Position numbers and translations under genes: made by a program | Part shown: positions 13,006 to 25,230 of the stretch, in pieces | Position numbering within the stretch: the first letter of the stretch is position 1 | Layout of the letters: the number at the start of each line of letters is the position of its first letter | The notes under the pieces: model-generated | The model's input: the letters and a program-made list of their open reading frames with translations, nothing else | What the model was told of the DNA's origin: nothing | Database searches by the model: none | DNA from: Adiantum capillus-veneris | Taxonomy: Eukaryota; Streptophyta; Polypodiopsida; Polypodiales; Pteridaceae | NCBI GenBank assembly: GCA_014529385.2 | Contig: CM043967.1 | Span: 131,871,182 to 131,935,181 of the forward strand | Direction of reading: 5' to 3' | Length of the DNA: 64,000 nucleotides

Positions 13006-14100
13006 TATACTTACAATATTCAACTAGATTCCCTACCTATCATGTCCAGTAGCATGGATGCTCTAGATTGAAGGTCCACCTATTGTCCAAAACATTACTC
13101 TCCTTATGTAAGGGGATCTCAGCTTAAATCAAAACCTTCCCGCTAAATTTTAAAATTTCCCTCCCAATATCTTAAATATCCCGCCTAAATTTTAAATATC
13201 CCGCCCAAATTTTAAAATTCAAACTTTTTTTATAAAATTTAAATTTTTCTACTTAATTTAAAATATTCACGCCTAAAATTGATTTAAATTCAGTTTTTAC
13301 ACAATAAGTTATCATTATATACCTAAATTCAAATATGCAAACATCAAATCATTATATTGTACATAAATTCAAACAAATTCAAATTAACAAGCCTAACTTG
13401 ATATTAGTTTGCATAGATATGAATTTATCACACCTAAATTATGTCACCATGTTAGAAGAGAGTGGTTATCGGAATTTGAACAAGGTCCACCACTTGTCCA
13501 ACCTAGTTACCAGAAGGATTGAGTGTACAAGGTATTGTTTGGAGATCCTTATAGTCCATTGGTCTCAAGGTTCACCACTTGTGGTAAGGGTAACCAAAAA
13601 GTGTATATATTACCAAAGAAATACACGTATTTTTGTCTACATGTCTTAGTTTAAACCATTTATGTCCATTAGGTGTATCACTAAACAACACTACTATTTT
13701 TGAGAAACAGAAGTTACAATCATATCTACAAATGGATTAGAGGAAAATCAGTCAGCTACATCCAGAACTCGCTACAAGAATCGACTTTAACAGAAATCAC
13801 GCATGTAAGTCTTCCATTCAATTTTTACTAGTATTACAATGTGTTAGGTTATTTGTGATATTTATGTATGTATATTACTATGGTGTGCATATCGAATTTA
13901 AGTGTAAATTGTGTATTGCATTATGTATGAGTATTACAATGAAATAACACAAATATACAACATACACATAGATAAACACAGACGCACACATACATGAGCA
14001 TGTATTTCAAGAGGAGATAGCAAATTACAGAGAAGATAGATAGAGAGAGAGAGAGAGATAAATAAACTGTTTTTTAGAGAGAAGGAGAGAGAAAGATAAA

Positions 14101-14345
14101 GATTTCACTGTGTATGTAATGTGGAAGAGAGGAAGCTATGTATGGGAATATGTGCACGTATTTTCAAGATGAGAGACAACAAGATAAAGATTTCATTGTG
14201 GTTATGTATGTGGAAGTGAGGAAGACGATGTGTGGGATTATGTGCATGTATTTTCAAGAGAGAGACAGCAAGATAACAAGATTTCACTGTGGTTATGTAT
14301 GTGGAAGAGAGGAAGACGATGTGTGGGAAATATGTGTATGTGTGC
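14101..14345 (+). repeat. Three tandem copies of an 88-91-bp unit
   Basis: Units begin GATTTCA.TGTG at 14101, 14189 and 14280. They share a GGAAGA.GAGGAAG core and an ATTTTCAAGA tail. The sequence is purine-rich and degenerates into GA repeats on both sides. Confidence 0.8.
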
Positions 14346-14920
14346 GGGGGGATACTTTTAAACTATGTATACTCTGTCTTTTGACGAGAGAGTGTGTGTG
14401 CAAGAAGAGTTACAGGACCTCTTCTCTATTGGAGAAAGACAGAGAGTGAGAGAGAGAGATATACTGTTTTTCTCAATTCGTGAGGTGTGCAATGCTCCTG
14501 AAGAGACTGCCCGATCCTGCCCTTTGGAAAGCGTGTGTACGCTGCTGTTTCTTGTCTTGTGCGCGAACTTTCAATCCGTTGCACTCCACCTGTGTGTGTG
14601 TACGATGCCGAGCTTGGTCCTCTACGCGCGCGTATACTCCTAACTGTGTGCGGTCCGTGTGCGCTTTCTATTGTTTTGCTGCTCGCTGCTTTCTCTGTGT
14701 GCGTTTCTCATGCGCTCTCTGTGTTTTTGCCTAATCCTTGATAGGGTTTATTAGAATGCCACGTATGCTACAAGTCCATGTTTTATCATAGGATTAAAAA
14801 AAACAAAAGCAATATAAAAAATTAACCATTCACACGGCCAAAATTAAAGAAATCATGGTTGAAATTATGAAAACATGCATAACCTTTACTAGGAATTCAC
14901 TTAAAAAAAAAATATATTTG

Positions 14921-15120
14921 GGCGCAGCCCTTGACCCCGCCCGGGGCGCTGGCCCGGACCCCGCCCAGAAACAATATCCGCAAAATCAACCTCCCAAGCC
15001 CGCCATCGAGAGCGCTATATTCCACATCCCCATCAAGAGCGCTACCCCCAAACCTCACGTGGAAGAGCTGCCTTGTCACCCCATTGTGGCATTGCCCTAA
15101 GTCCCCGCATCTGGAGTGCT
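14921..15120. repeat. GC-rich patch with an internal direct repeat
   Basis: Two near-copies of a GCGC.G.CC..GACCCCGCCC block (about 14922-14968) are followed by GAGCGCTA repeats. It is sharply bounded by A-rich DNA on the left. It may be an end fragment of another small element. I cannot name it. Confidence 0.4.
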
Positions 15121-15699
15121 AAATGGGAACATTCTTCATTAGTGAAATTTTGAACATAAATTATATTAGCATATACTTAAATATAATACAAATATTAACA
15201 TATTAGCTATACTACTAATTTACTATAGCAGTTCTAGATTATGTCCCATACTATATTTAAGGTGCCAAAGGTTTGGCCTTATGGTCCTAGATTTAGCCAA
15301 GTGGTCAACACATATAGGACCAAGTGCACACTGTGCCACAAAACTTGGCCACCACTTCACTTGACAAAGTTTAGGCCACATGGTCAATCCTAACTTTCCA
15401 ATGTTCTTATTATGTCACCTTTTGCCTCGTGGAAAACCTAGGCTTGTTTTCACATACTCAGGCACTTCAAGCCACAATAAATTTTTGTCATTACTCTTCG
15501 ACAACCCTTTTGTTCAAGTCTTTGAAAAAACATTGTTTAAGGCCACCCTAAACCATTTTCATTTAGGGGTGTCTAAAACTATCTTTTTGGCAATTCGAGA
15601 AGAAAATGGTCAAAGTTTTATACTTAGTTTTAACCACTTGACCAATTCAAATATTGGAAAGCAAGGTCTTGTAATACTTTTCTTTGGACATCACACATT

Positions 15700-17230
15700 A
15701 AAACTAGGTCCCTCACTTGTCCAAGCTATGCTCTAATACAATAAAGGGCTTTTGGTTTCAAGATGCACCACTTTCCCAACCTTGATTCCATTAAAGAAGC
15801 TAGCTCTACTTAGACATTTAATAGCAAGGTCTTGCAGCAGTTCAGATTGAACATTTTCCATGGCAGCTAGGTCCACCACTTATCTAGGCTATGCTCTAAT
15901 AGAGTAAGGGGGTTTTGGTTTCAAGATCCACCACTTGTCCAAACTTGATTTGGGAAGCAAGGTCCTATAATAGTTTGCTTTGGACATTCACCATGACAAC
16001 TAAGTCCACCACTTCTCCAAGCTATGTTCTAATACACTAAGGAGGTTTTGGTTTCAAGGAGAACCACTTGTAGGACTCTGTTTTTGGAAGTAAGGTCTTT
16101 ACATAGTTCACCTTGGACCTTGGACATTGGATACTACAACTAAGCCCACCACTTGTCCAAGATATCCTCTATATATAGCCAAAGGGTTTGGGTTTCAAGA
16201 TTCACCACTTTTCCAACCTTTCTTCCATTAAAGAAAGGAGGGGCTTTATAACTAGGTCCACCACTTGTCCAAGCTATGCTCTGATATGGAAAGGGGATTC
16301 TGGTTTCAAGGTCCACCACGTGTTCAACCTTGCAAGACTCAAGGGATACTTGGACATTGGAAAGCATAGTCCTATAGTAGTTGATAGGTGGCAGTGGGTA
16401 TTACAACTAGGTCCAACCTATGCTCTCATATAGCAAAGAGGCTTTGCTTTCAAGGTCCACCACTTGTCCAACCTTGCTTCCATTAAAGAAATGAGGGGCT
16501 ACGTAAACATTGGCAAGCAAGGTAGCAAGGTTCTAAGGTGTTTCACCTTGGATATTGGGCATTATAACTAGGTCCACCACTTGTCCAAGCTATGCTCTGA
16601 TAAAGAAAGGGGATTTTTGTTTCAAGGTCCACCATGTGTTCAACCTTTCTAATATAGAAAGGGATTTTTGTTTCAAGGTCCACCACGTGTTCAACCTTGA
16701 AAGACTCAAGGGATACTTGGACATTGGAAAGCATAGTCTTATAGTAGTTGATAGGTGGCAGTGGGTATTAAAACTAGGTCCAACCTATGCTCTATATAGC
16801 AAAGAGGCTTTGGTTTCAAGGTCCACCACTTGTCCAACCTTACTTCCATTAAAGAAATGAGGGGCTACGTAAACATTGGCAAGCAAGGTAGCAAAGTCCT
16901 AAGGTATTTCACCTTGGATATTGGGCATTATAACTAGGTCCACCACTTGTCCAAGCTATGCTCTGATATAGAAAGGGGATTTTTGTTTCAAGGTCCACCA
17001 CATGTTCAACCTTGAAAGACTCAAGGGATACTTGGACATTGGAAAGCATAGTCCTATAGTAGTTGATAGGTGGCAGTGGGTATTACAACTAGGTCCACCA
17101 CTTGTCCAACCTATGCTCTCATATAGCAAAGAGGCTTTGGTTTCAAGGTCCACCACTTGTCCAACCTTGCTTCCATTAATATAGCAAGGAGGATTTGGTC
17201 TCAAGGTTCACCACTTGTCCAACCTATGCA
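15700..17230 (+). repeat. 18-mer repeat block 3, about 315-367-bp units
   Basis: The same 18-mer is embedded in a different larger unit. The marker GGGATACTTGGACATTGG recurs at 16343, 16710 and 17025 (spacing 367 and 315). Units also carry TTTCAAGGTCCACCACGTG and GGTGGCAGTGGGTATTA. The block ends about 90 bp before the first DUF7869 exon, in what should be its upstream intron. Confidence 0.85.
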
Positions 17231-17318
17231 AACCTTTTTCATGTTGTAGCATGAATTTTGGTTTGAAGAGTATTTTTCTATAACTATGGATTTAACAATG
17301 TAATCTTTTTACTTACAG

Positions 17319-20300
17319 GATGGACTTCGAATCTGGGGAGAAAGTACATATGATACTTGACAATGAAATCATTGGTATTGGTTGTGTGTGTAGAACAGAT
17401 CCAGATTCCACTTGTGGTGGTACAAAGATAGGGCTGGGAAATGTCTCCATACTAGTGGAGGAATGCTTGAAGGATGTGGTCCTACCTTTTCCTACAATGG
17501 ATACTTCATCTCTCCAAGGCTCATTATGGAGTGCTGTTCGATGGTCAAAGCTTCTTTTGCAATCTTTTGTATTAAATGGGAACTTAATTGATCCACACGA
17601 AAGCTACAATGGTGATGAAGAACATGATCATTCTGATCCTCTAGTTACAGATGCAATACCTATGACAAGCCCAGAATTTGAAGCAATGATTCGAGAGTCT
17701 TGGAGAAATCAGAGGGTCCTTTTAAAAGATGACACAATGATGCAAACCATGAATGAAGGGACCATCTTATATGTATTTCCACATGATTATGTCAACTTTC
17801 AGGAACTTGGTCCTGATTGTGTGGGTGTGGGTATTGAAAGAGAAAATGCAAGCATTCATGATGTGGTTGAAGTGGGTAGCATCACTTTGCTAAAGTGGCC
17901 CATCAAGCAGACAACAATGTTGAATGGGAGCCCATTACAACGCTTTGTTCCTGTTGATGGCATGCATGCTACATATGAGGATGTATCCAACCATGGCAAT
18001 GTTGGAAAAAAACTTGATGGGAGTAATGTTGTCCAGTTGTCAAGGAAGAGACGATACACTTTCATGAACAGGACTCAAAAATCAAAAGCAGCACCAGCTT
18101 CGACTTTTTACCTTTCAAACAAATCAATTCAAAGGGTATCATGCATTGATTGTTGTGCACAAAAATGCTGCCAATTTGCAGATCGTGATATGGTGACAAG
18201 GTTACGACAACAATTTTGGGAGAGTCTCAAAAATCACGCACTAATTATGTTTATGATGTTCTTTCTATATGTTATCAGAAAGATGAGAAGTCACGATACC
18301 AATTCAGGCTAAATGGCTCTATTGTTTGTTGTAGAGCATGGTATGAGCTACATGGAATACCAAAGACATCATTTTATCGATACAAGGAGAACTTTGAAAA
18401 TGGTGTGCGCCAATATGTACATGGGAACACATGTACATTGGGAAGGGGACTTCAACATACTAGTTTAGCAAGAGCACTACTAAACGAGTTTGTGGAAAAT
18501 AACTCTGAGAAGATGCCACATAGAAGTAGAACACTGCTAGATGGCTCAAGAGAGACTCAATTGGTGATTCCATCAACATACAAACAAGTGGATATTTTAT
18601 GTGAAATCAACACGACACTTGACCAAATGGGCTATGAGAAGAAGCTATCCCAATCTTCTTTTGTAGAATTTGGAACAAAGAGTACCCACATGTCACTTTA
18701 ACAAACACGAGTGAGTTCTCTAAGTGCAATATTTGTAGCTCAATCAAGGCAAGGTTAGAAGCTAAACCTTCTCTTGAAGAGAGAGCTCTTCTCTTGAGGG
18801 AGAGAGAAGTTCACATGGCACAACAAAAGAGTTGCAGAAGCCTATATTATGCATGGCGCACGTATTCAGAAACTCAACCACAAAAATATGTATGCATAAT
18901 CCATGATAAGATGGATCAAAAGAAGACTGCCATTCCTAGATTACGCATTGTTCCCAAGGGTGTGGATTCAGGATATAATCTGCAGGTGGCATTGATTGGC
19001 ATGATCACTCATGGACATGGAGAAGGTCATTACGGACACTTTGTCTTGAATGGTTTGTGGCCAGCTGATCCAAATCTTACAATTGGCTCAATTGCTAATT
19101 GTTTACATAACCTCGAGAGGATAGATAAGCATCCTCTTGGTGATCTAGTAACAAATGGACTTCCAAGGAGCAATATTTCACTACTACATGCTTTGAACTC
19201 AAGGGATGCTTTGGACTACCATAACTTGAGTGATGGAAAAGAGCCCATTGTGCAGTCGTCAGAAATTGCAGAAGAGGAATTGGGGTCAACATTTCGCAGA
19301 TTGCCAGAGAACTTGTTGCTACAATTGGATAATTGTGCAGGGGAAAACAAAAATCGATACTTATTTGCCTATTTGTCAATGCTTGTTGCAAGGGGTGTTT
19401 TCAAAACCATCCAGCTGGGATTTTTAATGGTTGGGCATACACATGAGGACATAGACGCCATGTTTAGTAGGTTTTCAGAGAAGTTGAGAGTTACACAAAC
19501 CTATACTTTGCCACATTTGATGGATACATTACGAAACAGCTCATCTTCATCTCCAGCTCCATTTTTTCTCACAAAGATCCCTGATTTCAAGCAATATTGT
19601 GATGGCTATCTTTGTGATGGACAAGACATACTTGTTGGACATTCCAAACCGCTTCAGTTCAGGTTCTTTATGCAGGATGAGACACCAATGATGCAATATA
19701 AGGCACATGTAGGTGTATCAAGTTGGAGTGGAAGTATTCGCCTTTGGAAAACAGACACAGAAGGCAAGCCAATGTTACCACATGGAGATCCACCTCTAGT
19801 ACAAATGGCGGAGTATGTCAAGGCCCACGAAGAAGTCATTTTGGGGCTAAAGAACTATATAAAATTTTGGAAAAATTTAGGGAATGGTTCAAGTATTCCG
19901 CGATATTATAGACCCGTGATAGATTATTGGAGTAAGGTAATTGAAGAGATTGGAAAAGCAATCATATCAGAGGGAGTCTTGTATGAAATGTTTTGGCCAA
20001 AAACTCAAGAATATTCTCATCTACAAAGCACTACAATGAATTTGCAACAAGGAGCAGAAAGATTCCTAGGCCTTGAAGAGTTGAACGATCATTTTTGTGG
20101 CCTCAACGAGATAGGCCAAGGGAAGAGTTTGACCCTATGTCTGATGTGCACCAAGGTGACTTTCTTATGCTTGTTCCGAGTGACACAGAAATCTATCCAG
20201 TGTGGCTTGCAATGGCTTTATCTGACATTGATAATGAGCCTACATCACCAAACTACAGAAAACTCTTGATTCAATATTGGGCACCTTGCGCGAGAAAAAG

Positions 20301-20544
20301 TGGGATGACAGATACTCAAGCTTACAGTAATTGTTGGAAGGGTTATTGGGTTGTCAACTATAAGGACCCGCAAGTGTGGAAAACTATAGATGCAATTGTT
20401 TGGTCCTGGAGACCCAACAAAGAAGGACCATTTTCTAGAATAAAGATTCCAGAAAGACATGCTCTAAAAGCCAAAGAAGGCCTCACTCGTGCACATCAGC
20501 CACACTTGGATCAAAGTTCAGATATGGTATCAAATGTGGAGTAG
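17319..20544 (+). pseudogene. DUF7869-type transposase-like protein, three frameshifts
   Basis: A strong acceptor (ACTTACAG, ending 17318) precedes ATG 17320. Three further frames continue the same protein, with register changes near 18228, 18672 and 20085, giving about 1,070 residues in all. Order: an N-terminal domain resembling the plant transposase-associated DUF8039; a Cys-rich CIDCCAQKCC segment; a CNICSSIK zinc-ribbon-like motif; then the DUF7869 core with IIHDKMD, LDNCAGENKN and GHTHEDID; and a C-terminal small beta-rich region. The three acidic motifs look like a DDE/RNase H-type active site, so a transposase role is likely. This is inference, as the family is officially uncharacterised. 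At least the first frameshift falls in a T run. The stop at 20544 is in a family-like C-terminus, so the 3' end is probably complete. Confidence 0.78.
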
Positions 20545-20923
20545 AATTATGTGGAGCTTCTATTGTGACTATACTAGTCAATTTGTAAACAAAATCTTTT
20601 TTGTATCTTCCTTTGTTTTATGTAATTTATAGTTATTATTCAAATCCATGTGTTGTACATCCTCTTGACTTTTGGTGTTTATCAACACCACAATCCTATG
20701 AGATTTTCACTTTATTTACTAGCCACACACCTCAATTTTTCCCACTTTTAAGTGGAAAATTCCCAAATTACATGAATTCGGTCGATTTGGAGATTCCCAT
20801 AATGTGAGATTTTTACCAAAATACCTAATATGGTCTTATAGGGCTTGGGAGGGAAAATGTCTTCTCTTCTCTTCCCTTCCCTTCTCTCATATCTACATTT
20901 TACACATACTAGAGTTATCCTAG
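20545..20923. other. AT-rich spacer
   Basis: No gene, repeat family member or LTR end recognised. It may hold the 3' UTR of the DUF7869 gene. Confidence 0.3.
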
Positions 20924-21142
20924 ATGAATAATCCACATGATGATAATTTCTATCGCTTTCACTCTGTACGATCTATTAGAATTAACATATGGATTAGCTG
21001 TAAAATACACTTTCAACAACGTATAGTGTTTCTCTTTGGCCCAGAAAGGCTCAATGAAATACTTCTATCACCGGATCCCATTATACTACCTCTCATAGAC
21101 TATAACTTTTCTTTTGACGTAAGCGTAGTTATCTTGCTATGA
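20924..21142 (+). CDS. Small ORF family, copy 1 (72 aa), function unknown
   Basis: This ATG-started 72-codon frame aligns without gaps over its whole length to the small ORF at 51570-51788, with about half of the residues identical. The invariant core is FQQRIVF.FGP.RL.EIL, followed by P..I.Y..SFDV. Matching start, length and stop in such diverged DNA argues for a real coding family. The predicted pattern is beta-strands around the core and a hydrophobic end. There is no signal peptide and no domain I can name. Its TGA overlaps the ATG of the next ORF (ATGA). Confidence 0.65.
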   Translation: MNNPHDDNFYRFHSVRSIRINIWISCKIHFQQRIVFLFGPERLNEILLSPDPIILPLIDYNFSFDVSVVILL

Positions 21143-21351
21143 ACCAAGAGGATTTGTATACACAATTAATCCCAATCACTAGAAAAAATATATATATTAT
21201 GGTAAGCACAAAACTACAATTCCAAAGAACAATTCGTAGCCTATTTGGTCAGCCAAGATTGAATGCCATTATTTCATCTATTAACCCTTTTATACTACCC
21301 ATGATACGATATGACCATATCCTTGATGTTTTCATCTTTGTGTTATTTTGA
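21139..21351 (+). CDS. Small ORF family, copy 2 (70 aa), tandem and more diverged
   Basis: Overlaps the stop of copy 1 by four bases. It aligns along its length, with FQ..I..LFG..RLN.I and ILP.I.Y..., at roughly 30% identity to copy 1. It is therefore an old duplicate. No LTR or primer site is attached, unlike the copies in elements A and C, so the pair may be a remnant of an older element. Confidence 0.5.
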   Translation: MNQEDLYTQLIPITRKNIYIMVSTKLQFQRTIRSLFGQPRLNAIISSINPFILPMIRYDHILDVFIFVLF

Positions 21352-21550
21352 CATTCTCTTTTGTGTTCTTTCTTTGTGTGTGTGAGTGCAAGAGAGAAAG
21401 AGTGGGTCTTCTTTGATTGCACTTCTTTCCAAACCCTAGTCTTCATGGCATCTATGGTTTAACCCCTTCATATAGTTTTTTGGAGTTCTCTCACAAACTC
21501 TCATAGCCATAAGCTCGGTGCTTTCCTGGCAAGACCGCAAATTTCTCGAC
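21352..21550. other. Spacer before element D
   Basis: GT-rich then non-descript sequence. Nothing recognisable. Confidence 0.3.
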
Positions 21551-23039
21551 AGCGTCAAGCAGAGTCCGGAGCAAAACATTACAGCAGTCAGAAGATTGGG
21601 TGCCTTTGCCCAAAGGTGGTTTCATATGCTTTGATGGATTTTTGCGCCCTCAGTATGGGGTCTTGGGAAATCCCGAAATGTGGTTGGAGCCAAGCATTTG
21701 CAAGTCGGCACAGTGAGCTTGCGGCCGGGTTTTTTCAGCTCAGCAATCGGATCACTTGGTGACAATTAGCAAACCCTCAAAGGGGGGGGGGGAAATTATA
21801 CAATCAAAAGGTTTTTTTGAATTCCAAGGACCTTAGAGGGTGGGTATTCCCTACAGCTGCCACGTGGCATGCGTGATTATCCCATATGCGCATTAGCGGA
21901 CTGGAGGGTCATGGTATATATACTGGGCGGTGGGCTCTTATATGGACACAAGAGGGAGAGATGGGAGCTCCCTCTCGTTGGCTATGGCGCGCGAGTGGGC
22001 AGCCCTGCTAGGCGCTCCGCGTGGCGCCTTGGGGTGGATGGTGGCTGTTTTGGCTGATTTGGCTAAGCTGGGTAGTGTCAGGGGTGTTCAGGCCCATGTG
22101 GAAGTGATGATGATGTAGCGTGCCCGCTAGGGGTATGTTCCCGCTGCCTCAGTGGCTTGCCCACCAAATTTTTGAGGAGATGAGTCACCCCCCTTCCCCC
22201 CCCCCCCCCCACACAAAGCGAGGTCGCTATTGCCTCAACAAGGGGAGGGTACCGCAAGGGAAAAGAAAGAGAAAGAGACAGTTTGAGGCCTATCCGGCTA
22301 GTGGAGGACAACAGGAGATAGAGAGGGAACTCAAAGCCCCAAGGGGAGCAAGCCAAGCACCCAAATTGGGTTGATATTAGGAGGATGTACACACCATGCA
22401 ATTGTTTCTAAACATGAAATGTGCCAAGTGGTGGCAATGCAAACAAATTCCAAAAAGGGCTCTACGTGAAGGCCACGGGAGGAGAAGCTCATCCATTTTT
22501 CTTTTTTTCCCCTCTACACACCCTTATAAAAGGATATAGATGTTCATTTTTTGGGGTCTTTTGGCAAGGTTAGCTTTTTTGCCATGAGGTTTTTTTGCCA
22601 AGGCTTGTCAGCCATTTTTGTTTGGTTGCCGAGGTTCATGCCAGCAGTGTGTTGGTGTATATGGTATTGCATATGCTAGAAGGCTATTCTCTACTATTTC
22701 TGGTATCATTCCCCCTTCCCGATTCTCTTTTTTGCTTGTGTGCATGTGTTTCCGTGCGTGTGTAGGCATGTGTGTCCCCCCAAGGTTTGTCGTGCAAAGA
22801 GAGATAGAGAGAGTTTGTGTGAGTGTGGAAGGCTGTGAATTGAGCGAAGCTGAGTGATTGAGTTTTGTCTGGTGCATTGCAAGGCGTATGTGCGTATGTT
22901 TGTGTGAAAGTGGTGGTTTTCTTGCGGGTAGTGTTGAGTTTTGAAGGTGAACTCTATAGGATTGGGGCGCTGTGTATACCCTTTGCTATAGTGAGGCATT
23001 GTGTTTGTGTGCTGGGTGTGTTCCCCTTCCCCCTCTCCA
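21551..23039 (+). repeat. Element D 5' LTR (shortened)
   Basis: Matches 25849-27423 along its length, apart from small indels and one 74-76-bp tandem duplication present only in the 3' copy. It ends ..CTCTCCA just before the primer site. If the 3' LTR begins after the polypurine tract at 25251-25264, this copy lacks about the first 580 bp. Confidence 0.75.
22520..22532 (+). promoter_or_regulatory. Possible TATA box in element D LTR
   Basis: CTTATAAAAGG lies about 510 bp before the LTR end. The equivalent site in the 3' LTR (near 26906) has changed to an A-run. A second candidate, TATATATA, is near 21914. Confidence 0.35.
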
Positions 23040-23044
23040 TCTTC

Positions 23045-23062
23045 TGGTGCCCCCACTGAGGA
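23045..23062 (+). other. Element D primer binding site
   Basis: TGGTGCCCCCACTGAGGA follows the LTR end by five bases. It is nearly identical to the sites of elements A, C and E. The tRNA is not assigned. Confidence 0.6.
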
Positions 23063-23166
23063 TCTGTCTGATGCTCCAATTTGCGATTGAAAGTGGTGTT
23101 TTTTAGATGATAAAGCAGTTGACTGATGGTTGAGGTGTTTCATGGTCGAGTTTGAAGCTGACAGAG

Positions 23167-24570
23167 ATGGTGGAGCCAGGTTTTTGCCCCATATTTACGG
23201 GTATTGAAGATTCCAAGGATTGGTTAGCAGATTTCAAATTATAGCTGTTGTTGATGTGTATGTCGACGGATGCAAAAAGATTGCAGATGGTGCCGCTGTT
23301 GATGCAAGGACAAGCCAAGGTGTGGTTCGATGGTTTGAAGAGCAGTGATCAAGAATCATGGCAAAGGTTGCAGAGTCAATTTGTGGAGCAGTTTCGAGAG
23401 GTGATTACGACAGAAAAAGCTGGTGCAAGACTAAAGGCGGTACACCAGGATGTAAGTAAAGATTTCTCTATTTTCATTGAGCAGTTTGAAGCTTGTTGGA
23501 AACAGTTAGAGATTGCAACTGGGGTGAAAAGCAATCAATCTTTGAAGCTGTCAAAGCTGTTAGAGTGCTTGCATCCGAGGATTAGAGAAAAGGTCGAAGA
23601 TGGTGCAGATACATACGAAGACATGGTCTATCTGGCAAAGATAAAGAGTAGAAAGGTGAAGCGGAAGTTGGAGCTAGGTGTGTTAAAGCCAGTGGATTAT
23701 ATGCCTGTTGCGGAGGTAGCAAAATGCTCTTTGGACAGACCCAAGGTGATTTCAAGTGCTTGGAATGCAGAGCCTGTTGCGGTAAGACCTACTATTGGTT
23801 ATGTTCCTTGGAGGTTTTCAGTTTGTGATGGGCATGTGCCGAGGGTGGAAGAGCTTGTCAACAAGGAGAAGATCCATGTCGAGGTGAACCAAGATGCAAA
23901 AGCTATAGCGAATATGGAGATTCTGGTACGGATTGAAGAGGTAAAGCATGTTCTTGTGGAGAGTTTGCATGAAAAGGTAGCAAAATGCAATCGAGATGCA
24001 AATATCGAGGGTTCAGAAGCTGATGAAGAAATTTTGCAAAGCGGTGAAGATGGTCAAGCTTTTGTGGAGCAGCAAGTGGAAGCAGATGCTAATACGGAGT
24101 CGGTATATGATGCCGATGCCGATGATGATACAAGCTCGATTAGCTGGGAGGCAAGCGCGGAGAAGAGTGTGGATGAGTCCACATCCTATGACGAAAAGAT
24201 GGAATCTGATGAACCTAAACTGGTAAAGGTAAAGCTACCCTCTTATATGTTTGATAATATGGTAATAGCCCATGTGCAAGAAGAGCAGGGAACATAGCAA
24301 GCCGAGATGCTTGATGAAAGCAAAGTGGTGCGGTCTAGACCTACCGATGATGATATGCAAGTGAAGGTGGTGTGTGGTTCCATGCTAATGGCTGTGCTGA
24401 TGAAAGTAGTGGTGGAATGTGCCATGGTGGTGCAACATGTGCAAATTTTTTCCAAGAGAGATAAAGCGGCGGTGTCTATGGTGGAAGTCGAGGTGGATGC
24501 GGTAGAGAACAAGTTTCTCTCTTCCATGGAGGAGCATGATGCAACGGTAGAAGAGATGCTGAAAGAATAG
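23167..24570 (+). pseudogene. Element D gag, interrupted by stops
   Basis: Retrotransposon gag-like capsid region (VWFDGL, WQRLQSQFVEQFRE, FEACWKQLE). The first plausible ATG is 23167. An in-frame TAG at 23242 interrupts it, the main open part runs 23248-24297, and the same frame continues past TAG 24295 to about 24570. The tail is acidic (DADADDDTSS). No zinc knuckle, protease, RT or integrase follows, so D could move only with enzymes from another element. Confidence 0.7.
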
Positions 24571-25230
24571 GTAATTGGAGTTGAAGCAGATGGTGTTGAT
24601 CAACTTGAAGGGCCGGTAGACGAGGAAGGGCTCAATGATGGTGGAATTGAGTGTGTGGCCAAAGAGGAGGTTGTGATGCCAAAGACGGAGGAGATTTTGA
24701 TGCAGCAGACATGTCCAATGGTGGAGAAAGAAGAATCCCAAGCAGTGAAAGTATGTAAGCTATGGTTGATGAAAAAGGTGGTAGATACAGCTCTATGAAG
24801 GTTGGTTCAGTAGGTGCAGGGGTATATGCTCAAGGCCTCCACTTTATTTGGTTGGGAGGGAGGGTCAGACATGTGTTGGAGCTTGGTGTTAGGTACATGT
24901 TTTTCTGATGATGATATGCTTAGTGCTGCTTGGTATGGAGTAGATAGGTTGCAAAGGGATGCATGGAGTGCAGAAGGTAGGCTATGGGCTGCCTACACAC
25001 ATAGTCGTCTAGGTGTTGGGGTACGGCACTCTGGTGAGCAGTTTTACAGATGGGTGAAAGATATCAAAGGCAGGGTTTGATCCACGTGGAAGCTATTTTA
25101 TGTAGGGGGTGGGCAACCCACTTGAAGGTTTGGCAATAGGGTGCAATAAAACTATGTACATATGGTTTTAGTTTTCTCATAGTGGTGTGCCTGGTTTTGC
25201 AGTTAGTAGTGGAGTAAAATCTCTTTTGTG
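24571..25230 (+). other. Element D internal region after gag
   Basis: Plus-strand frames remain partly open (24814-25080) but match nothing I know. There is no pol motif. I treat it as decayed or non-coding filler of a non-autonomous element. Confidence 0.4.

Larger units (their letters stand above)
13006..15700. other. Repeat-free centre between the divergent genes
   Basis: The 18-mer is nearly absent here (one copy near 13483). Composition changes sharply: an AT-rich part with short direct repeats of TAAATTTTAAA (13140-13260), GA-rich and TG-rich tracts (14040-14720), a GC-rich patch (14921-15120), and non-repetitive AT-rich DNA to 15.7 kb. No ORF looks real. Both flanking genes begin with a 3' splice site rather than a promoter, so their first exons and promoters could lie here. 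I cannot place a transcription start. Confidence 0.4.

Noticed and set aside
14105-14741. Cys-rich and GA-repeat ORFs (for example 14365-14741)
   Set aside because: Low-complexity TG/GA DNA read in several overlapping frames, no homologous motif.
15380-15736. 118-aa plus-strand ORF
   Set aside because: No motif, AT-rich, ends inside the repeat family. Could be chance.
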